From contig VXIS01000061.1 in the NCBI GenBank assembly GCA_008704415.1, positions 1 through 64,000 on the forward strand: 64,000 nucleotides of DNA. Reading direction: 5' to 3'. Shown in pieces: positions 12,152 through 23,697 of the stretch. This DNA comes from Sphaerosporella brunnea. Lineage: Eukaryota > Ascomycota > Pezizomycetes > Pezizales > Pyronemataceae. Position numbers and translations under genes: made by a program. Below the pieces are notes generated by a model. The model made no database searches. It worked only from the letters and a program-made list of their open reading frames with translations, and was not told the origin of the DNA. Within the stretch, counting starts at the first letter, position 1. Every line of letters starts with the position of its first letter.

Positions 12152-12511
12152 TTAAATACCGGGCAGAGTGTAGTTGCAATGTTTCCGGGCATAGTGCTTG
12201 CATGCGCCCCAGTAATATTCGATCCAGTTAAGTTCGCAGTGGAACTTAGGATAGAACATTACTAGGTGTCCCGCATCCTCGACAATCTCCTCAATCCGAC
12301 TGCGCTGACCTTTAAAGTCAGGCTGCGCCGAGAGATTCACCGCCGCCGAGACAACAACTGCGTTTCCGAGTCCGAGATGCGCTGATGGCGCTCGTGATTG
12401 TACCTTTCTTTTGTTCGGCCTGCCCATTGTCTTCAAGTTGCTGCTGCTCGAGGGTCGTTGTACCAGTGGTATATGAACTTGGGAGCAGCCGGCATTATGG
12501 ATCAAAGTCAT
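12152..12511 (-). pseudogene. DDE transposase C-terminal fragment
   Basis: A minus-strand frame ends with 'MFYPKFHCELNWIEYYWGAC'. This resembles the block around the catalytic glutamate of a fungal DDE-superfamily transposase (pattern F-x-P-x-F-x-x-E-L-N-x-I-E-x-x-W-G). The preceding 'RIEEIVEDAGH' fits the same family. No upstream DD-containing region remains, and the first part of the frame is proline/serine-rich and unlike a transposase, so only the tail is credible. The element's ends were not found. Confidence 0.6.
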
Positions 12512-13086
12512 GACGAAAGAACCTCAGTGCTCGGACCGAGTTCACCCTCAAGATATTGGCAGGTGGTAGCGTTGGCAGCTGGCCATGGCTGCGGGGCCGT
12601 GCCATTCAGCTGGTCCAAGCTTTTCACAATCCGTAGTTGCGACCCCATAACTAGAGTATAACGGTGTTAAACCGGTGGGGCTGCACTACGTAGAATTATA
12701 GAGCGCATCTTGTTTGGTCGAGAAACGTGGTGTCTGCTCAGAGTTCGCACGCGAGGATAACTGCGTTCATTATGGTCGTCCATCTTCACCCATCTCCACC
12801 AACCGGGGACGTGCGACGATGAGGTCTATAAGTGCCTATCAAGCTCTTGCATTCAGCCCGGGATGTTTTAAACGCCACCCAGGGGACCGGCCGATATGGA
12901 GTTTGAGCCACATTTCAAAAGTACATCCATTGCACCGAAGGGATCGATCGAGCGAGGGCTATCACTGAAATTGTGCACCTGCTACCTACCGTATCGTCTC
13001 TGGCTGGGTGTTGCCAAGCTATCAAAAAGTTAATTCCTAAAGACTCGCGCGCGGGCGATGCTGTATCTAATTTTTATGTATAATAG
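12512..13086. other. Intergenic, no gene seen
   Basis: No motif or tRNA recognised. Confidence 0.35.
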
Positions 13087-13507
13087 TAGGGAGATCCGGA
13101 AAAGTTTTGTTATGTTGCGGTTGGCGGGAGAGTGAGGTCACGGCACCAAAGGCAGAGTCGCGCGTGCATGATATGCACCCGCCGGCGGTATCTGCGGTTG
13201 CTGTGGCTGATGCTGCTGGGCCTTCGCTTTCTTGGGCGGCATTTTGAGGTTTTTTTTTGGTAATGGCCGCCGTTTTGGGGATCTACCGCATTTTCTCGCG
13301 AGTAAGGGACGTGGCTCAATGAATTCGCCAGGTGGCAAGTGACTTTGCCATACTCCCATCCACGCGAGATTCTGCGGTAATAGAACCATTATAGTGCCGG
13401 CGGTGTTGACCAACGCCCCTGGTATTCTTGAACACCCTTTCGCAGCCAGGGCAGCGGACACCTGCATCAGTCACCGCTGCCTCTTCCCCCCCTCGTTCGC
13501 CGCCCAC
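13087..13507 (-). mobile_element. Partial relative of the GGGGATCC element, with C2H2 finger-like peptide
   Basis: It starts with TA-GGGAGATCCGGAAAAGTTTTG (13087-13110), matching the right end of the 11.1-kb MITE in inverse orientation, and the homology continues to about 13242. On the minus strand a peptide beginning 'MPPKKAKAQQHQPQQPQ' runs to a stop just before that end. Further upstream another frame encodes 'CPGCERVFKNTRGVGQHRRH' (about 13460-13390), a C-x2-C-x12-H-x3-H zinc-finger pattern. The frames do not join, so this is a decayed element end. No second terminus was found. Whether the finger belongs to the same element is inference. Confidence 0.5.
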
Positions 13508-14578
13508 TCCTTCGCTCCCGCCTCTACAAATTCAACCGCCTCACAATTATCATGCTCCTTTCCAATAACGATGTCGTCGCCCGGCTCAAGATCCCCGTCC
13601 GCGTCACCAACTGGCTCCTCATAGCGCTCACAGGTCATTAAAGTTGTGTGCAAACCCAAATTGTTACTGCGACATCCAATCCCACCAACAGAAAACCCTC
13701 GACACCCGCAACTTTACCACCCCACCCCTCCGGCCCGCGTTGCTTAATACCGGGACGATACGGTAGAAACCGGTGCTTCTGGTAATTTACAACCGATGAT
13801 GCATAGCATAGGTGAGGCTGTTGATACGCGGGCCATTCACTGGCCGAACCTCAAGGTTGTGTAGCTTCCACTGGAGTTCTTCTAATCTGTGTGTGTAATC
13901 AAGTTTAATGTCCGCATGCAGCCTATAGCAGACCTCCGCTCATCCCCACCCATATCCTGTCCGCCACCTTATTGGTATAATCTTATGCGTCAACTATGGC
14001 CACCCACTTCCCCCACCCCCCCGCCTGGGGCAAGATAATGACAAAACAAAAAGAAAGTAACAAACAAGAGACAACGAATAACCCCCTTGGTCACCCCTCC
14101 AGGTTAGAAGCCTGCTGCTTCTCCGTCCCTTTCCCATTCTCCTTCTTCCTCCCCCCTTTGAGCTTACGTCCCTTGTACGGCAGCGCCCCCGCCTATGTAG
14201 ATGTTGACACTCACACCCCCCGCCCCGAGCCACTTGAGCCCAGGAACGTTGCCCTTGGCCGCCTCTTTAGTTATGTGGCCTTTTTCGTTGCTTTCTCCAA
14301 TCTCCTCACGGGGAGGCGCTGGCGCCTCTGGGGCGTCCGGCGTTGATCGCACCAAAAAGGGCGCGACATTCGGCTCTGCATGCTTCGAGTGCATAATGGA
14401 GGGGGGAGGGAAGATCTCCCACGTGCCTCGTCGGTTCCTGTACCGGACTGGCCCGGAGCGCTTGCAATTGGCCCGGTGGCGAGTTCTTCTAATCTCAGTT
14501 TCAAACCTTTCTCTCCAAGCGCAAACTTTTCATTTCGTTGAAGGTGGCTGTTGATTGACTTTCTGGGCTATATGTACA
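13508..14578. other. Intergenic, no gene seen
   Basis: Low-complexity C-rich and CT-rich patches (14000-14170). Overlapping open frames lack motifs. Confidence 0.35.
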
Positions 14579-14670
14579 AGCTCGGATGGTCTAGTGGTAT
14601 GATTCTCGCTTAGGGTCACTCCCTAAGTTCAAATTGCGAGAGGTCCCCGGTTCAAATCCGGGTTCGAGCC
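14579..14670 (+). tRNA. tRNA-Pro (AGG) with intron, copy 2
   Basis: Same body and intron as the 11475 copy, apart from a G-to-T change in the intron. The first acceptor base is A instead of G, so the top acceptor pair (A-C) is lost. A strong T-rich Pol III terminator follows (CCCTTTTCTTTTG and then an 18-T run near 14695). It may be functional or slightly decayed. Confidence 0.85.
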
Positions 14671-15545
14671 CTTCCCTTTTCTTTTGCGTTTCCATTTTTT
14701 TTTTTTTTTTTGATTTTCTCCATTGTTTGTTTGCTAGCCGCCATGTCCGTGTTTACTGCAACGCGCAACATGGCCGAAACTGTGTGGGCCAATCCCGGTT
14801 TTCCTTGAAGAGAACTGTTGTTGGTCGGGCCTCATCAGTGGCCCGGCCAGGCTGAAGGAGTGGCCGGCCGGAAGCTCAGAAGTAGGGTAAACTGTATGTA
14901 GTAGTGAGCGTCGACGCTCGAGGCCTAACTTGAAGGGGCGGTTTCCTTTGAGGCCCCAGCTGGACCTTTGAACCATAAAAACCCCTTTTGACATCATGGA
15001 TATATCTCCCTCGGCGCCTGGGATGGCATTGGAGGTTCTCAGTATCCCAGCAATAACGATGTTAACAGAACCAGAGCGCATTTTCAATGGGGCGAAGCTT
15101 ACCCTGTTACACCGTCATGCCAGCCTCAACGCCCTGGGCTGCTTAAAGTGCTGGCGTTGCGATGGCCCTCATGCGTCTGCTAATCCTGACCTGAGTCGCT
15201 AATGAAAGCAGGGAAAGATGCGGGTCAATCCAAGTCAGGGGGGCGGCTTTGTTCGCTCTCATCTGGCCAGCCTGCCGGCGCCCGCAGGGTTCAAGTTTTC
15301 AAGTTACTCAAAATGCGAAGATACATACTTGAGTACTTCGGTGCAGACAATCAGGCTTTCGCTTTGGAAGCCGTTGGCAGGCAGGCCGGGCCAGTTATCG
15401 ACTCAACGGCGGTGGACCACCTTATTCCACCTACAGACAGTGAGCCCGCTAAGTTCCTACCGACATTTCGAACCCTTTGGGAAGATAGAGCGAAGTTTGT
15501 TTTTGGCCCTTTGTTTCTACGATTCGATATAATATCCTCCAGCAG
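14671..15545. other. Repeat-derived intergenic DNA
   Basis: A GC-rich segment at about 14815-14880 contains inverted GGCCCGGCC-like words like those in the TGTTCTC-ended elements that follow. No gene seen. Confidence 0.35.
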
Positions 15546-15720
15546 CGTTCCCAATAGCCAGCCGGGCTTCAAGGCTTCTAGCCTGGCTGATTGAAAAGCC
15601 CGGCTGTCTGGCCGGCTTCGGTGTTCACTGGGGAGCCGGAGGGTTGTGGAAGCGGGGCCTGCCTCACTGGAAACCACTCGATGCCATGAAGCCAGCTCTT
15701 TCGGTCGGCTATTGGGAACA
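15546..15720. mobile_element. Non-autonomous element, TGTTCYC-ended family, copy 1
   Basis: The left end GTTCCCAATAGCCAGCC and right end GGTCGGCTATTGGGAAC form imperfect inverted repeats around about 140 bp rich in AGCCGGCC and AAAAGCCCGGCT words. The same end sequence recurs at 16564-16814 and 18190-18208, defining a local family. No coding sequence. The transposon superfamily is not determined. Confidence 0.55.
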
Positions 15721-16563
15721 CGGTCCTCCAGACACCGCGTAGCTCAAAAGCGCCAGCTACATAGGGGTATATACGTCCCTACACACCCGACCCATATATG
15801 CTACCTACTACCCTTTTGCCAACGGACACATAACGTCTTGCTCGACCAATATAGCGGTATAATAGGTAGAAGCCAAAAAGGCCCAGCAAAGTGAAAGCCC
15901 CCCCCCCCCGGGCGTATCAGCAGCTCTACCCGCGAGGTCAGTTTCAGGCAGGTAGGTACTGAAGGATAAGAGTTGAATTACCAATCCTTAAACAAGCATG
16001 GACTCTATCTCAGGCTTCCCCAATGTTTGAAGCGTGGTGGTAGATGGTAACCTTGGCGAAAGAGTCTTGGAAACATCAGCTTCAGTATCGAAGGAAAGGA
16101 CAAAACCCGTTGTTACTTCTGCCTTCTGGGGTGGTTCGCCCAAAAATTGAGGATAATGTAAACCCGCATGTCGCTATTAGCTATCTACTCGCTATATGTG
16201 CCTTCTTTACGAAACCGTGCGAGGCCTTCCAACATCGACTCGACGCCCCTTCGGTAACCGGAGATCACCAGATCAATTGATCCACCATTAGAGGCTTTTC
16301 CGTATTCAGCTTCGTCTTGAATATGTCGTAGAAAAAGGGGCTGTGCGATGCGCCCACGATTTGTTCAGAAAGCAAGCTTGTATCGTTGTGCGGCAACGCT
16401 GTATGCGTTCAATGCCGCTTGAACGCGTGAGTCGGAGGACATTATGTGTGTTGAGGTCTGGTCAGGTGTGTGGCGCGAGTCCACAGCGGTCCCAGAAACA
16501 TAGCCGTACATCGTTATAGGGGATTAAACTGTGCGTTTCTCTCCGTACAATACCCCGCCTATT
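15721..16563. other. Intergenic, no gene seen
   Basis: Contains a 14-C run near 15899 and CGCGAGGTCAGT near 15931, which is half of the perfect palindrome at 36991-37014. No gene. Confidence 0.35.
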
Positions 16564-16814
16564 TGTTCTCGATAGCCAGCCAAGCCAGCGGGCTGTTTGT
16601 CACTGCCAGTGCTTGCGTTGCCGGTCCCAGGAGAACACAAGCCAGGCCCGGGATACCTGCGTTCCGGCAACAGGACCATGCACAGGCAGGCAGGCGTAAT
16701 TTCTATGGTGGAGAGCACTCTCTCGTTTAAAGCTGCAGGTTTCGAAGCCGGCCTGATTAAAAAGCCAGTCCGGCTTCCAGGCTGAGCACCACTTTAGGCT
16801 GGCTATCGAGAACA
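16564..16814. mobile_element. Non-autonomous element, TGTTCYC-ended family, copy 2
   Basis: The ends TGTTCTCGATAGCCAGCC and GGCTGGCTATCGAGAACA are perfect 18-bp inverted repeats. The 251-bp body has no coding capacity and shares AAAAGCC..GGCTTCC words with copy 1. No clear target duplication was identified. Confidence 0.65.
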
Positions 16815-17022
16815 CTGGCCAGCCCCGCATTGCGGCTTTGTGTTTGGCGTATGTTGGGAATCGTGTTTGTAGCATCCTCGACCGTAAGCAGCAGTCCGCG
16901 TCCCAAGACCCCTGGTGTAAGACACACAACCTGCCCGTCATCAAAGTGGGGGGGGAGGGATCTATCTTATCTAACTTTTTGCAAAAGCCCAACCAAGCAA
17001 ACAAAGAAAGAAAAAAAAGCAA

Positions 17023-17086
17023 TGCGCCAAACCCGGATTGAACGGGTGACCTTCAGATTACCCCGGATATGGATATGACCGAATCA

Positions 17087-17117
<31 letters not shown>

Positions 17118-17123
17118 TAGCGC
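17023..17123 (-). tRNA. tRNA-Phe (GAA) with intron, copy A
   Basis: On the minus strand it begins GCGCTAATAGCTCAGTTGGG. The anticodon stem CAGAC is followed by TGAAG (anticodon GAA), a roughly 28-nt intron containing TCCATATCC, the 3' anticodon arm, and the T-arm ACCCGTTCAATCCGGGT ending in GGCGC. The acceptor GCGC pairs with GCGC. Downstream on that strand is a T-rich terminator (TTTTTTTTCTTTC). Confidence 0.88.
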
Positions 17124-17815
17124 TTGGTTGTATCTACCTCCCCCTCTATCACTACCTACTAGTTCGTTTGCCGCCAGACACCCGGAGCACCCAGGTATGG
17201 AGAGGATCTACTCGACACGCCGGGGAATCTTGAGATCATGCCGCTACCAGTGAGTGACGGGACAAACTTTTCTGCAACGTCAAGGCCCTTCCGCTATCCG
17301 AATATATGATTTGATAACTAAGTACCGTTGTAACAAAAGGGAGGGTTTTCAAACGCTGCCGTGCAATCATTGAAAGCCGGGTTTTTTTTCCGCCTTGAAC
17401 GTTTGCCGAACTATGATCATAATAATACGAGCGCCGTGAAAACCCGCTCTTTGCGCGCCGGCCACAAATGTTTTGAAAATGGCAGCGTTGTCAACGGTGA
17501 AACTTTTTTTTGAATCGGACAACGTTTTCAAAAACGTTCTCTATGGAATTTTATTCCTAGCATGGCAGCGGGAGCCAAACAGCGGGACAGCAAGGAAGCA
17601 AGGCTAGTAGCCATCATCACCAAAGCTTCAAACTGTTGCGGGGATCAGGACTCCACCCACCCAGCCCGCGGATTCCCGGGAAGCCTCGGTTTTCCACCTG
17701 AAATCAAAAAAGTAAGAAGCAAACCTGCAAGTCTCGCATCGCAGCCAACAAATGCAATCCGGTCAAGTTGGATTCCCCAACACCTTGAGAGGAGAGTCGT
17801 TTCCACACTATAGTC
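17124..17815. other. Intergenic, no gene seen
   Basis: No motif recognised. Confidence 0.35.
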
Positions 17816-18208
17816 GGTGTTGTGTTCAGCCAGCCAGCCCGCCGTTGGGCGGATGTGGACTGATCAAAAAGCCCGGCTGGCTGTTTGGGCTGCAGCCCAC
17901 GACGGCGACCACAAATACGACCACCATGATATCAACGACTGCTATGAACTGAAAAGCACATAAATATGTTCGCCGTGGAAAATGACGACTAGGAGAGAGT
18001 CACTAGATAGGAGTTTACTATAACATCACAGATCCTGATATGTTTATCGGCGCCGATTGAACACCGCCACCCGCAGTGGCCGGGCTTCACCGGAAATCAC
18101 TCAAAGCCCTGGGCTGTTTGGGCTGATGCAAAAAGCTCGCCGGGCTGGCTGCTTAAAGCAGCCGGCCAAGCCCGCCCGGCTGTTTCGGCTGGCTATTGAG
18201 AACACACA
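17816..18208. mobile_element. TGTTCYC-family debris, possibly nested copies
   Basis: The right terminus GGCTGGCTATTGAGAACAC at about 18190-18208 is clear. A left-like TGTTC-AGCCAGCCAGCC occurs near 17820 with the CAAT part missing. In between are two GCCCGGCTGG-rich blocks separated by unrelated sequence. This looks like one or two deleted members of the 15.5/16.6-kb family. Confidence 0.4.
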
Positions 18209-19189
18209 GGTTGTGTTGTAAATGAATGTTTTTCCAACCACACAGACGATTAGTAGATTATTTTTTCCCTCGCTAATTGTTGATCTATGGTTTCCAGTTA
18301 TATATTTTCGGTTCCTCGCACAGACTCTTTGCCCGAGTACAACATCCAAGGCCCTCCCCCCCAAAACGTCACAGGAGAGCACCGGATATGCTGCGGAGAC
18401 GCGCCACCAACATTTACACACGGCCGACCACCTAGCGATGGTCACTATACGGCTGCAAACCGTTTTTGTAACCCCACTGGTAGTTAGCGGCGAAAAAAAA
18501 ACCCCGACGAACAGCCACCATGCGTCCAAGTCCCTGCCCTTCATTTCTTTTCTCACCCGGGCCATCCTCAGAAGTTCTGCCGCAGAGGCGAACCGCATCT
18601 GGGCCAGATCCTCAATCATGAATGAGCCTGCACCCTACACGGTCACCATCGCCAGCGCTTTCACTTGCCAGTGGTGCCCCCCCCCGGCCTGGGCCAACAC
18701 TTTGGAACGCCCTGGCCCGGGCAGTCGGGATTTTGTTTTGGACACCGCCGCCGCCGCCGTCGCCGCAATTTCCGCCTCCGTTGGTTCCGTCGCCCGCCGT
18801 TTTCGCCGCCTCCGCGTCCTCCTCCTCCGATGGTATGATTTTCTTGAGGAAAGAGACCACCCCCGTTGTGTGGGAGGTTGGAACCCCCCAGCAGCTGTCT
18901 TTCTTCTCACCACAGGCGAGGAGAAAAAAGAGACGGCTCAGTAGATCTTGTCAAGCGCTGGGGCGGTTTGAGGTCACGTAGGTCAAAATAAACTTTATAT
19001 TCGCGGACTGGATTGGCGAAATTGCCGAGTAAGATCTCAAGATTCCCGGCATATCCGGTAGCTCGATTAACAATCAAAATTCTTTTAGAAAAAAAGAAGA
19101 AAGAAGAACTAAAAATTAATAATAAAAGCCAGCTACCAGCTAAATATGATACACAAGCCCAAAAGTCCACATCACACATCCTCAAATCA
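18209..19189. other. Intergenic downstream of the LRR gene, ambiguous minus-strand frames
   Basis: A minus-strand frame at 18612-18860 (beginning 'MVSFLKKIIPSEEED') and one ending near 18545 ('FMIEDLAQMRFASAAELL', then a GTGAGA donor-like site) look somewhat protein-like. I could not join them into a complete gene: the second frame is closed upstream by a TAG and the first ends at a TGA. A degenerate gene is possible. Confidence 0.25.
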
Positions 19190-22154
19190 TTAATCCAACA
19201 CATCCAACAGCCCCGCGCCCTCCTCCTCATCCTGCGGCAGTCGAGGCCTCAACCATGCGAGTACCGCCTCCGTGCCCTTCTCCAGCACCTGCCATCTGGG
19301 GACTCTAAACAAATTCCCCTGAACCCTCAGCTCCCTAAGTCCCTTACACAGCGCTAGCTGCGGGGGGAGGGCACCGATCGAGTTTCCCGTAAGGTCGAGG
19401 CATCGGATACCGTCGATACTTTCGACCGGGATCTCCACAATCTGGTTATCGGCTGCATGGAGGTTGAGGAGGTTCGGGAACGCCTGGCGCAGCCCTTCTA
19501 TCGAGCTAATACGGTTTGCAGAGACATCGAGTGTCTGCAGCTTCGGCGCGTCGAGGTGGGAGAATAACTGATCGAGGTCTATAATGCCGGTGCTGTGGAG
19601 ATTCAACGTCTCAAGGCTCCGTAGGACGAGTTTATCAGGAAGGTAAGACGAGGGGGAGAGCTTATTTTTGCTAAGGTCGACAACGGAGAGCGATGCGAAT
19701 GTGTCGAGTGCGGAGGGGATAGTCGTGAGCGAGTTCTGCGAGAGGAGAATGGTGTAAGGCGAGCCGACGATGTTGTCTACAATTTCCGCGATGTCCGAGT
19801 CCGAGAGTCCCTTGTTTGCGAGCTCCAACACGCCGCCACGGCCGATTTCGTACGTTTTTGGTGCGTCGTCGGAGGGGTAACCGGATGTGCCTGGCCGCGA
19901 CATTGCGGGCTCGTCGTCTATTTCCGCGATCACGATTTCTGGTGGGGCGAGGCGGCCGCGAAGCGTCTTCTTCAGGTCGGCGGCGCACATGCCGGCCAGT
20001 TTCCGGTCGAGCAGGGGGTTTCCGGCAAAGTTGATGACTTCGAGACTGTCGATGGCGCTCAGACGGGGATCGATAGATTTGACGTTGTTTCCCGAGAAAT
20101 CAAGCGTGCGCAGACGCCGGAGGTTGAAAAGATCATCTGGCAGCTTGTCAATCCTGTTCTGGTCGAGAACCAAAACCAGCAGCTCGTCCCAGCCTTCGAG
20201 CACGGGGAAGGCGGCGAGCTGGTTGTTCGATGCAAAAAGCTGAATCAGTGCCGGCAGCGCCACAGCAGCGCCGTGCTCCGCGAATGACGAGATATGGTTC
20301 GAGTTGATGTTGAGGGATTGTAGGGATTCCCAGCGCTCCACGGAAGCGGGGAAGAAGGTGCCGCTGAGAGAGTTCTGAGACAAGTCCAAGTCTTGCAAGG
20401 GGCACTTGAGGAGATCCTCAATCGGGAGGTTTGCGAGTGCGTTTCTGGCCAGACTGAGCACGCGCAGCCGCGAACACTCTCCGATAGAGGGAGGCAGAGA
20501 TGTCAGTTTGTTGTCCTGCAACTCTAGGCTTTCCAGAGCCACCAAGTTCGACAGTGAATCATTGAGTTCTCCTTCAAAGTTGTTCTTGCCGAGCTTTAAG
20601 TCCTTCAACGATGTTATTTTGAAGATGACTTCCAGAGCATCATTTTTCAATTCATTGCCAGCCTATGGCCGTCAGCTATTGTTTCAAGACTACCGGGATA
20701 ACCCCACCAGATTGAGTGACGCCAGCTCGGCAAGCTGCGACAGATTTGATGGCAAGGAAGTCAAAAGATTGTTGTGCATCTACAGAAGCCCTGTCAGTTC
20801 GGGAGCAGCGGGGGCAGACAAGACGACATACATCAATCGCCGACAGAGCGCCAAACTGCGTAGCCAGCTCCTCGCCAATCTCGGAAATCTCATTGTCGGC
20901 TCCGATCAACTTCGTCAGATCGACGCTTTCGTACCACTTCGGACCGTCACCATCCGTGGCAGCCAGATCCTCATCCGTGGACTCATACATCGTGTACACC
21001 GCTGCCGGTATCTCCTTGAGCTGGAGTACAGAGATATTCAGTCTTCCCTCGACGCGGGCAGACTTGATACGCTGTTGCAGAACCTTGGTGGACCCCCCCT
21101 CTCCCATGATTGCCTGACCGAAAGGATCGGCGGTACCAAAATCGAAGCCGTCGAGACCATTTCCTTCCCCGTTGGAGACAGAGGCCACCCGCTGCTTGGC
21201 TGCGCGCGCTTGACGGATAGTGTCTCGCAGGGACTGAGAAGTTGCCTTCTTGGGCGACAACGGCTCTTCCGTGGGCGTCGCCTTGATCGGACGCTTCGGG
21301 GCGCGAGCCGCAACTTTCGGCGCAGCTTGAGAAGCTCTAATCGTTTTTGAAGATCCCGAAGGGGACCGTGGTGCTACCGGTGCCGTCGGCAATCCGAACG
21401 ACGACTGACGCCGGGCCGGGGCTGGGTTGGCCTCACCGGACGCACCGTGGTGGGCTAGGTTCTTGCTTGAGATCTGAGTCATCGAGTTCCGCTTCGAGAC
21501 CGTAGGCGTCGGCTGCTTCAGCTGCGTGTTTGAAACCCGACGATTCAACGGAGATGTGCCGTTCGTGTCCGAGGCGCGCTTGCTCGAGACGCGCGGAGTA
21601 GTTGGCAGCGACGGGGATTGCGACGGGGTCGAGGCCAATGACCCAGAAGGCTTGCGCGCCAGCTGTGTGTTGATCGTCGCCGGCTTCTTCAGGTTGTTGT
21701 GGGAGACGCGCCCCTTGAGTGGAGGCGTAGGGGTGCTCGTGGTGCTCGTGGTGCTCAGGGAGGCATTAGAGGGCACTCTTCGGGGCTGCGATTTCGCGAG
21801 TGACGATGCTGTAGCACCGCCGTAGTTTCGGTCTGGACATGAGCTGATGGTCAGCCGAGCACATTCCCGAAGGGGGACAGCAGCTTCCTACATACCGTCT
21901 CCCAGATGCTGGTGTGACGCCCTCTTGTTGACGACCCTGGAAGTCCCATTGGTGCCAGCAATTCTCTCTTTCGAGGACTGAGTCCTCAAAGAACCTAGAA
22001 CGGGACCGGAGACCTTCCTCGGAACTGGTAGGCGGGAGGCCTTTATGGGTCTGAGTGAAGGCGCCGGGGCTGGCTTTTGCTCATGTTCCTGTTCGTGCTC
22101 TTGGTCGGGTGGCGGAGGTGGCGGCATAAGCATCTCGTCGGTGTCAAGATCCAT
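19190..22154 (-). CDS. Large leucine-rich-repeat protein
   Basis: The model is four exons on the minus strand, 22154-21896, 21832-20832, 20779-20708 and 20662-19190, giving 934 aa. The first ~270 residues are Pro/Ser/Thr-rich and disordered, starting 'MDLDTDEMLMPPPPPP' with short Arg/Lys-Pro motifs. From about residue 360 to the end runs a series of LRRs of about 22-25 residues (LxxLxLxxNxLxxLP), for example 'IDMHNNLLTSLPSNLSQL' (joined only after splicing), 'LESLELQDNKLTSLP' and 'LQTLDVSANRISSIEGL'. The two 3' introns (52 and 45 nt) restore repeat periodicity, which supports them. No kinase, adenylate cyclase or membrane segment is seen. LRRs suggest a protein-interaction scaffold; the partner is unknown. 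The ATG at 22154 is the first in frame. An earlier in-frame GTG at 22244 is not a eukaryotic start. Confidence 0.85.
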
Positions 22155-22785
22155 CGTGTATGTGTGTGTATGTGCTCCTCGACTGGGTTGCTGGGAGCTG
22201 GATATGTCCTGCTCTATGGTCCGTGCTTGCGGGTTATCTCTCACTCACGGCGGGTTGTTTGGTTGTTTGGTTGTTTGTCGCATGCAGGCACAGTAGCGAG
22301 CGAACGAGCGGGAGTGAAGTCCATCGGCAACCCTGAAGCTACAACATTTATTTAGCCCCTGACGCACAGACCCCGGCTTTCCGATCACGAAGCCGAGCGG
22401 CTGGCAGAGCAGCGCACATAGGGCATTGGGTATCTATCATTCGGGGGATGGAAGAGAACGACGGGCTGTTATGTAATGCCCGCAGAGGCAGCATGCATTC
22501 ATTGGACTGATTGGATTGATTGGAGTGGTTGGAGTGATCATCTTCTGAGTCTTCCCTGTGTAACCAGCCTTACGTCAGCATCGGCTCACATGCTTGGCTT
22601 AGCTAGCGGGGTTTCCCTGACGACGGGGTGCGGCTCGGGCTCTCCACAGCTTGTTTACGACAAAGACAGCGACAAACTCCGGCTTCCGCCCGCCTCCCCG
22701 CCCACCTCGAGCACCGTTGCAACAGCTCCACCACTTGCCGCAAGCCGTAACTACACCTCTCGCCGTCCCATCGCAGCTTTCCGCA
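22155..22785. promoter_or_regulatory. Divergent intergenic region between LRR and coiled-coil genes
   Basis: About 630 bp separate two divergent starts, so both promoters must lie here. No TATA box or operator was identified. TTGATTGGA/TTGGAGTG repeats occur at about 22500-22530. Assignment is positional only. Confidence 0.35.
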
Positions 22786-23529
22786 ATGGGCACCGCCACG
22801 ACCACGCACCATCAGAAGCAGCATCTAATACCCGCCCCGCCAGCGCCAGCGCGCACGCCTTCACCACGCACGCCCACAGCCTCCGCCAGAACCTCCTTCA
22901 CCAGCACCAGCACCTTGCCGCCATCACCACCACCACCACCAACAGCAGCAGCAGCAGCAGCAGCAGCAACCTTCACTCCGCTCTCCGCCAGCGCCATCGC
23001 CAGCGCCTCGCCGAGCACACTCCGGGCCGCCCTCACCTCGGCGCAACACCTAATCTCGCGCCTCCGCAGCAGCAGCGCGCACGAGCGACTGACCTCGTCG
23101 CTACTGGCACTCGACGCCTCCGAGCTGCGCGCGCGCCACCAAGTGGAAGCCGACATCTCGGCCGCGCAGGTGGCCGTGCTCCGGCCTGAGGTGGAGGGTT
23201 ATAAGCGGCGACTGCGACGAACACGGCGGCGGCTGGCGGAGGCGGTGGCCGAGAACCGGCGGTTGAGGGGGGGAGAGGCGGGGCTCGAGGCGCTGGGGCT
23301 GCTGGCTAGTCGTGTGCTCGGGGAACGGGCCGAGGGGAGGAAGCTAGGGAGCCCGGTCGAGTTTAGGGGGAAGAGAAGGGCGTGTAGTCGTGGTTCGACT
23401 ATTAGTGTTGAAGGCGTTGGGGGTGGTGGTGGTGGTGGTGGTGGGGGCGGCACCCCGAGTCCGAGGAAAAGGAGTAAGCAGCAGCATCGTCAGGGGCTGG
23501 GGACACCGGTGAGTCCCAAGGTTGCGTGA
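22786..23529 (+). CDS. Small basic coiled-coil protein, unknown function
   Basis: Single exon, 247 aa from the ATG at 22786. The open frame extends upstream to a TTG, but the ATG is the plausible start. The N-terminal ~90 residues are low complexity (Ala/Pro/Ser/Thr and an Ala run from a GCA-GCA tract). Residues ~85-165 form a highly charged helical region, including 'TSSLLALDASELRARHQVEA' and 'GYKRRLRRTRRRLAEAV', predicted to be a coiled coil. The tail has a Gly run and a basic 'PSPRKRSKQQ' stretch resembling a nuclear localisation signal. I do not recognise the family. Codon use is GC-rich like the adjacent LRR gene. Confidence 0.6.
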   Translation: MGTATTTHHQKQHLIPAPPAPARTPSPRTPTASARTSFTSTSTLPPSPPPPPTAAAAAAAATFTPLSASAIASASPSTLRAALTSAQHLISRLRSSSAHERLTSSLLALDASELRARHQVEADISAAQVAVLRPEVEGYKRRLRRTRRRLAEAVAENRRLRGGEAGLEALGLLASRVLGERAEGRKLGSPVEFRGKRRACSRGSTISVEGVGGGGGGGGGGGTPSPRKRSKQQHRQGLGTPVSPKVA

Positions 23530-23660
23530 ACGAGCGAGGGTCCGGTTTTCCATACCGTTTAGTTTTTTTTTTTTTTTTTTTTGTAGGAAGATGCGTTCCA
23601 TATCAAGTAGATGTATACCAGATTCCCTATGGTGCAAGGTGAAGTATAACATCACATCAA

Positions 23661-23666
23661 GCGCTA

Positions 23667-23697
<31 letters not shown>

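Noticed and set aside
15202..15594. 130-codon plus-strand frame
   Set aside because: Overlaps repeat elements and lacks recognisable features.
18612..18860. Gene encoding the MVSFLKK frame
   Set aside because: The following segment is in a different frame separated by a stop, and no acceptable intron joins them.
22651..22785. Upstream extension of the coiled-coil protein
   Set aside because: Begins at a TTG; eukaryotic translation would use the ATG at 22786.
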